Assembly (NCBI RefSeq): GCF_001412575.1
Contig: NZ_CP011834.1
Coordinates: 2,728,001 to 2,792,000, forward strand
Direction of reading: 5' to 3'
From: Limnohabitans sp. 103DPR2
GTDB taxonomy: Bacteria; Pseudomonadota; Gammaproteobacteria; Burkholderiales; Burkholderiaceae_C
Length of the DNA stretch: 64,000 bases
The notes under the pieces: model-generated
What the model was told of the DNA's origin: nothing
The model's database searches: none
Seen by the model: the letters and a program-made list of their open reading frames with translations, nothing else
Program-made: the position numbers and the translations under genes
Shown here: positions 59,606 to 64,000 of the stretch, one piece after another
Numbering within the stretch: position 1 is the stretch's first letter
Layout of the letters: every line of letters begins with the position of its first letter

Positions 59606-61305
59606 GATTTTTCCTTTGAAACGTAGGCTTCTTCAATGTCTTTGGCGCGCGCTTCGGCGCTGCGATCGCTAGGCTTGCCCCAACCGCCGCCACCGGGTGT
59701 TTGCAAACGCACGCGCTCGCCTTTCTTCAAACGAATCCCCAACATCTTGGAGACCATGGGCGGCGTTTTCCACACGCCCTCATTTTCGTACTCAAACACA
59801 TTGGGCAAGGCAGGCTGTCCACCCGCAATGCCTTTGGGCGAGGCTTTACCACGTTCACCAAAAATAAAGGCTTCTGCCGATTCTTCCAGCAGTTCAATTT
59901 CGTAGACGGCACCCAAGCCACCTCGGTGTTGCCCATCGCCACCGGAGTTGGCACGCAAGGCCCATTGCGTAAAGCGCACAGGGTAAGCCGCTTCCAAAAT
60001 TTCCAAAGGCGGAATGGTGGCTGTCGAAATGGGTGCATTGCTGTGCGACAAACCATCGGCATCTGAATGACCGCCATGGCCGCCGCCAAAGAAACTGAAC
60101 ATCACCCAGCGTTGGCCTTTGCGTTTTTCATCGGTGCGGTGGCCCGCAATCGACAACGCATTGATGGTGCCGTAAGCGTGTGCCACAGCACGTTTGGGAT
60201 CGGCCAGTGCTGTGGCACTGAAGATCACATCGATCATGCGCAAGATGGTTTCGGTGTAACCACCCACGGGACGTGGACGCTCTGCACTGATCACCAAGCG
60301 ATCGGGAATGATGAAATCGACGGCATCAAGCACACCCGCATTGGCGGGTACATCCGGAAATACGTGCTTCAAGGCCACATAACAAGCCGCTACGGCAGTC
60401 GCTTTGGAAATGTTCACAGGGCCGGCACACTGCGCAGACGTGCGAGAAAAATCCAAGGTCAAACGATCACCCTTGACAGTCATGTCCAAGGCAATGGTGA
60501 GTGGTGTGTCGACCACACCGTCGTTGTCCAGCAGGTCTTCGAAGCTGTAGCAACCGTCGGGCAAGCTGGCAATGTGCGAGCGCATCAAGCGCACTGCGCG
60601 TGAGCGCAACTCCACCATGGCTTGCGCCACTTTGGCGTCGCCATATTCATCGAGCAAACCATTCAAGCGCTTGGCACCCAACTCCAGCGCTGCGAGTTGA
60701 CCATTCAGGTCGCCCCAGAGGCTGTCGGGCAAACGGGTGTTGGCGCGCAGAATGGCCAATACATCTTCATCCAACACACCAGCCCGCAAAATGCGAACGG
60801 GCGGAATTTGCACCGCCTCTTGCCAGCACTCGGTGGCTGCAGGGTTGTAGTTGCCCGGTACAGCGCCGCCCACATCGTGCCAATGCGCCGCTGAAGCCAA
60901 GAAGCAAAACAATTGGCCATTTCGGAAAAACGGACGAACCAATTTGAAGTCATTGGCGTGGGTGCCACCTTCATACGGATCGTTGAACAACCAAATGTCG
61001 CCGTCTTGCATGCCACCGCGCGTGGCAGCAGCTTTGGCCGCAGCGCGCACTGCAAAGGCCATCGCCCCCACAAACACGGGCAGGCCAGATTTGCCTTGAA
61101 CCAGTGTGTCGCCAGACACGCCATCATAAATACCGTGACACGCATCATGCGCTTCCGCAATGATAGGGTTGAAGGCGCTGCGGTACAACGTGGCGTCCAT
61201 CTCGTCGGCCACTTGTTCTAAACGACCTTTCAATACCGCCAAGGTGACGGGATCAAGGGCCGTTGAATTGGAAAGCTTTCGCTCACTCATTGGATTTCCA
61301 TTCAT
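59602..61305 (-). CDS. hyuB: hydantoinase/oxoprolinase B-type subunit
   Basis: A 567-residue HyuB protein. DPVTLAVLKGRLEQVADEM, SAFNPIIAEAHDACHGIYD, FNDPYEGGTHANDFKLVRPFF, LDFSRTSAQCAGPVN and the glycine-rich LRANSGGDGQHRGGLGAVYE are the conserved blocks. It pairs with HyuA. The start is either 61305 or ATG 61290; the latter has a GGAAA stretch ahead of it. It lies ten bases after the LeuD-like stop. Confidence 0.9.
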   Translation of the reverse strand: MNGNPMSERKLSNSTALDPVTLAVLKGRLEQVADEMDATLYRSAFNPIIAEAHDACHGIYDGVSGDTLVQGKSGLPVFVGAMAFAVRAAAKAAATRGGMQDGDIWLFNDPYEGGTHANDFKLVRPFFRNGQLFCFLASAAHWHDVGGAVPGNYNPAATECWQEAVQIPPVRILRAGVLDEDVLAILRANTRLPDSLWGDLNGQLAALELGAKRLNGLLDEYGDAKVAQAMVELRSRAVRLMRSHIASLPDGCYSFEDLLDNDGVVDTPLTIALDMTVKGDRLTLDFSRTSAQCAGPVNISKATAVAACYVALKHVFPDVPANAGVLDAVDFIIPDRLVISAERPRPVGGYTETILRMIDVIFSATALADPKRAVAHAYGTINALSIAGHRTDEKRKGQRWVMFSFFGGGHGGHSDADGLSHSNAPISTATIPPLEILEAAYPVRFTQWALRANSGGDGQHRGGLGAVYEIELLEESAEAFIFGERGKASPKGIAGGQPALPNVFEYENEGVWKTPPMVSKMLGIRLKKGERVRLQTPGGGGWGKPSDRSAEARAKDIEEAYVSKEKS

Positions 61306-61315
61306 TGCGAAAAAT

Positions 61316-61855
61316 TCAGGAGGACAGATGGGCGCTCAATGGCGGCTGAGACTTCAAGGTCATGCGCTGTTTCAACACATTGACCAAGCCGCCCGCCTTC
61401 ACCATGTCCATCAAAAAGGAAGGCACAGGCGCACAAGCCAACAAGCGCCCTGAAGAGGTCAGTACTTGAGGTGTTGTGCCTTCGTAGGTCAATTGCACGT
61501 GTTCGTTTTCTTGCAAACTGTCGGCCTCTGGGCATGTCAACAGCAAGAGACCTAAGTTGAAAGCGTTTCTGAAAAACAAGCCACTGTAAGAAGGGGCAAT
61601 GACGGCCGCAAGACCCAAGTATTTCAATGCGCCTGCCGCTTGTTCTCTGGAAGAGCCAATGCCGAAGTTGGGACCGGCCACCAAAACATCGCCAGGTTTC
61701 ACTTCATTTGCAAAATCTGTGCGGTGCACTTCCAAGCAATGGGCGGCAATCACCTCAATGCCGTGCTTCATGTAGGCACCTGGCGCCAAGGCATCGGTGT
61801 CGATGTTGGCACCCACGCGCCAAACCTTGTGGCTTGTGATGGCGTTTTGGCTCAT
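61316..61855 (-). CDS. aconitase-family dehydratase small subunit (LeuD-like)
   Basis: A 179-residue swivel domain: VGANIDTDALAPGAYMK and the phosphate/carboxylate loop GPNFGIGSSREQAAGALKYLG are the marks of LeuD/HacB/DmdB proteins. With the large subunit it should add or remove water at a carboxylic acid. The operon context, with a PrpB-type lyase, suggests a catabolic acid such as dimethylmaleate rather than leucine biosynthesis. Confidence 0.87.
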   Translation of the reverse strand: MSQNAITSHKVWRVGANIDTDALAPGAYMKHGIEVIAAHCLEVHRTDFANEVKPGDVLVAGPNFGIGSSREQAAGALKYLGLAAVIAPSYSGLFFRNAFNLGLLLLTCPEADSLQENEHVQLTYEGTTPQVLTSSGRLLACAPVPSFLMDMVKAGGLVNVLKQRMTLKSQPPLSAHLSS

Positions 61856-63162
61856 GACAACACCTCGCGCACATCAGAGATGTGACCCGTCACTGCCGCA
61901 GCAGCCACAGTCCAAGGCGAGGCCAAATACACTTGCACACTGGCGGGACCCATGCGACCTTGAAAGTTACGCGCCGTACTGGAAATGACCGTGGCACCTT
62001 CCTGAAACGTACCGCCGTAGCCTGCACAGGCACCGCAGGCATTGGGGAGCACACTGGCGCCCGCATCGGTCAAAATTTGCATCACACCTTCGCGTGCTGC
62101 TTGCGCTTGATCACGGGCACTGGCGGGGGCGACCAGCAATTGAACACCAGCCGCAACTTTGCGGCCTTTCAAGACTTCAGCGGCGGCACGCAAATCGGCC
62201 AACTTGGCGCCAGTGCAGGCGCCGATGTAAGCCACTGTGGGTTTAATGTTGGCAAATGCGGCCACTGGCTTCGTGTTTTCTGGACTGTGCGGCGCGGCCA
62301 CCTGAGGGCTGAGTTGCGACGCATCAAACTCAAAACGCTGACAGTCGGCATCTTCATCGGTTTGAAAAAAATGACTGGCCTCCAACTGTGCATCTGTCAC
62401 GCCCACCGACTTCAAGTAGTTTGTGGTCACGTCATCGGCTGCTATCAGGCCCACTTGCGCGCCCATTTCTGCGCTCATGTTGGAAAGGGTCATGCGCTCT
62501 TGCATGCCCAAACCTCGCACCGTATCACCGGCAAACTCTACCGCCTGGTAGTTGCCACCGTTCATACCAAACTTGCCAATCATGTGCAGCATCATGTCTT
62601 TGGCACAGACGCCTTTTTGCAAAGCACCTGACCACACCATGCGCAGCGTTTGCGGTACTTGCACCCAGATTTCGCCGGTGGCCACCACGCCCAACATTTC
62701 GGTTGCACCGATGCCAAACATGTAAGTGCCAAAGGCGCCGCCAGTTGGTGAATGCGAATCGCCGCCCACACAAAAGTAACCAGGTTTCAAATGACCACGC
62801 TCTGGCAACACCACATGGCAGATGCCTTCAGAGTCAATCACGTGGGGCAGTTGCCATTCTTTGGCCACGTCACGTGTGACTTGAACAATTTTTTGCGAGT
62901 CTGCATCTTGGGCGGGCACATAGTGGTCCAGCACCAAGACCACTTTGTTGCGGTCCCAAATTTGCGCACCGATGTCGGTCAGCATCGGCTTGAGGCGACG
63001 AGGCCCAGATGAATCGTGGAACATGGCCAAATCCACTTGGCACGTCAGCACCTCACCCACACTGACCTGTTCACGACCTGCTGCGCGCGCAATCAACTTT
63101 TGCGCCAAAGTGGCGCCAGTCGGCTTGGCAATCAAGCTGGTAGAAATGTTGGCAGCACTCAT
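61852..63162 (-). CDS. aconitase-family dehydratase large subunit (LeuC-like)
   Basis: A 436-residue protein with the three [4Fe-4S] cysteines, C316 in YIGACTGAK, and C376 and C379 in NACGACAGYGG. GGDSHSPTGGAFGTYMFGIGATE is the substrate loop found in HacA/LeuC relatives (quoted in parts of family length). It is shorter than biosynthetic LeuC (about 470) and like HacA/DmdA-type catabolic proteins. It overlaps both LeuD and the receptor gene by four bases. Confidence 0.88.
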   Translation of the reverse strand: MSAANISTSLIAKPTGATLAQKLIARAAGREQVSVGEVLTCQVDLAMFHDSSGPRRLKPMLTDIGAQIWDRNKVVLVLDHYVPAQDADSQKIVQVTRDVAKEWQLPHVIDSEGICHVVLPERGHLKPGYFCVGGDSHSPTGGAFGTYMFGIGATEMLGVVATGEIWVQVPQTLRMVWSGALQKGVCAKDMMLHMIGKFGMNGGNYQAVEFAGDTVRGLGMQERMTLSNMSAEMGAQVGLIAADDVTTNYLKSVGVTDAQLEASHFFQTDEDADCQRFEFDASQLSPQVAAPHSPENTKPVAAFANIKPTVAYIGACTGAKLADLRAAAEVLKGRKVAAGVQLLVAPASARDQAQAAREGVMQILTDAGASVLPNACGACAGYGGTFQEGATVISSTARNFQGRMGPASVQVYLASPWTVAAAAVTGHISDVREVLS

Positions 63163-64000
63163 TCTGGTTTAGCTCCAGAGTACTGCACCACTGAACGCCA
63201 GCGCACAATTTCGGCTTCAACAAATTTGGAGAATTCTTGCGGGCTGTTGCCTGCGGGAATGGCGCCTTCAGATTCAATGCGACGCTTCACGTCGGGTGTT
63301 TGAATCGCCACGCGTGCTGCATCGCTCAAACGCTTGGCCAAGTCGGGGTTCATGCGACCTGGTGCAAACAAACCAAACCATGCACTCGACTCATAGCCTG
63401 GCAGTGTTTCGCCAATGGCCTGCACATCGGGGAAGGCTGGCAAGCGCTTGGGGCTGGTCACACCCAACGCACGCAACTTGCCCGCCTTGATGTGCGCTTG
63501 CGCGTTACCGACGGCCGCAAACATCAATTCCACTTGCCCCGCCAACACATCTTGAACCGCAGGGGCTGTACCGCGATAAGGAATGTTGACAATGAAGACC
63601 CCTGCTTTCATTTTGAACGAGTCCCCTGCCAAGTGAAGAGATGAGCCCAGCGCGCCAATGGCAAAGTTCAGCTGCCCTGGTTTTTCTTTGGCCAACTTCA
63701 CCAAGTCCGCCACATTTTTCACAGGCAAAGAGGGATGTGCCACCAGCACGGAAGGCGAAGTGGAGACCATGGTCAAAGGTGTGAAGTCTTTGATGGGGTC
63801 AAAGGGCAAGCTGGGATAGAGTGACGCATTGATGGCGTGGCTGGTGAAACTCATCAACAAGGTATTGCCATCTGGTGCCGCTTTTGCCACCATGTCTGCG
63901 GCCAAGTTACCGCCTGCGCCCGGTTTGTTTTCGACCACCACCACGCGGCCCAATTGTTGTCCCATCGCCTGCGCCAAAGTGCGTGCCATGGTGTCGGTAG
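63159..64000 (-). CDS. tripartite tricarboxylate transporter receptor (Bug/TctC-like), N-terminus cut by the window edge
   Basis: The frame continues to the right edge; 280 residues are visible and the signal peptide lies outside. It has VVVENKPGAGGNLAADMVAKAAPDG, SLYPSLPFDPIKDFTPLTMV, VNIPYRGTAPAVQDVLAGQVELMF and GYESSAWFGLFAPGRM, which define the Bug family (some of these are quoted only as landmark segments). Such periplasmic receptors bind small carboxylates. As first visible gene it points to an acid as the operon's substrate. The ATG at 63989 is internal. Confidence 0.9.
   Translation of the reverse strand, partial: TDTMARTLAQAMGQQLGRVVVVENKPGAGGNLAADMVAKAAPDGNTLLMSFTSHAINASLYPSLPFDPIKDFTPLTMVSTSPSVLVAHPSLPVKNVADLVKLAKEKPGQLNFAIGALGSSLHLAGDSFKMKAGVFIVNIPYRGTAPAVQDVLAGQVELMFAAVGNAQAHIKAGKLRALGVTSPKRLPAFPDVQAIGETLPGYESSAWFGLFAPGRMNPDLAKRLSDAARVAIQTPDVKRRIESEGAIPAGNSPQEFSKFVEAEIVRWRSVVQYSGAKPE

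Overview
The window reads as a chromosomal segment of a Burkholderiales betaproteobacterium, most probably Comamonadaceae. The basis is the gene families present (NarXL/NarK1K2/NarGHJI with an attached PpiC isomerase, a Bug/TctC tricarboxylate receptor, MobA-type hydroxybenzoate hydroxylase, P1 peptidase) and a moderately high G+C. The genus cannot be fixed from the sequence alone. No rRNA, intact tRNA, CRISPR array, integrase or complete insertion sequence was recognised.

Layout. (1) 1-2.2 kb: an edge-truncated DadA/opine-oxidase-like flavoprotein, divergent from a LysR regulator. (2) 2.2-3.0 kb: decayed sequence with a promoterless coding remnant, two hairpin terminators and a tmRNA-like scrap. 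(3) 3.0-25.2 kb: a large nitrate-respiration and NO-defence block. On the minus strand it holds a nitronate-monooxygenase-like flavoprotein and the Fe-S repair protein RIC/YtfE. On the plus strand it holds an acyl-CoA dehydrogenase, the B12-dependent ribonucleotide reductase NrdJ, the NO sensor NsrR, NarX-NarL, two NarK transporters, NarGHJI, a PpiC isomerase, a beta-carbonic anhydrase, a nitroreductase, a hemerythrin-like protein and a small zinc ribbon. Two tandem NsrR-type palindromes lie between ric and the acyl-CoA dehydrogenase, tying the flank to NO control. (4) 25.2-29.5 kb: a frameshifted mobile-element-type gene, then a TetR regulator with a palindromic operator and a DevBCA-like ABC efflux operon.

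(5) 29.8-34.1 kb: a GST-family protein, an unknown membrane-anchored protein, a DUF2244 protein and an OsmC-YcaO fusion. (6) 34.2-38.9 kb: MobA-like 3-hydroxybenzoate hydroxylase behind a promoter carrying two matched operators, chromate transporter ChrA, and a saccharopine-dehydrogenase-like enoyl reductase. (7) 38.9-46.3 kb: a P1/DmpA-type peptidase divergent from a complete Dpp-type peptide ABC transporter, followed by galE. (8) 46.4-53.3 kb: a sucrose-uptake (sux/CUT-like) locus made of a LacI repressor, a TonB-dependent receptor, an amylosucrase-like GH13 enzyme and an SLC45/GPH-type sugar transporter, with a 20-bp perfect palindrome as operator. (9) 53.3-64.0 kb: a tightly packed nine-gene minus-strand catabolic operon: TctC-like receptor, LeuCD-like dehydratase, HyuA/HyuB-type hydrolase, isochorismatase-like hydrolase, FAD oxidoreductase, PrpB-like lyase and DadA-like dehydrogenase.

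Leucine codon choice shifts visibly around 29.5 kb (CTG-rich before, TTG-rich after). With the decayed pieces at about 2.3-2.8 and 25.2-25.7 kb, this suggests that the nitrate block and efflux operon were acquired separately from the right half. The least conventional parts are the nine-gene catabolic operon, whose substrate I cannot name, and the NO/nitrate block with an acyl-CoA dehydrogenase and NrdJ built in.
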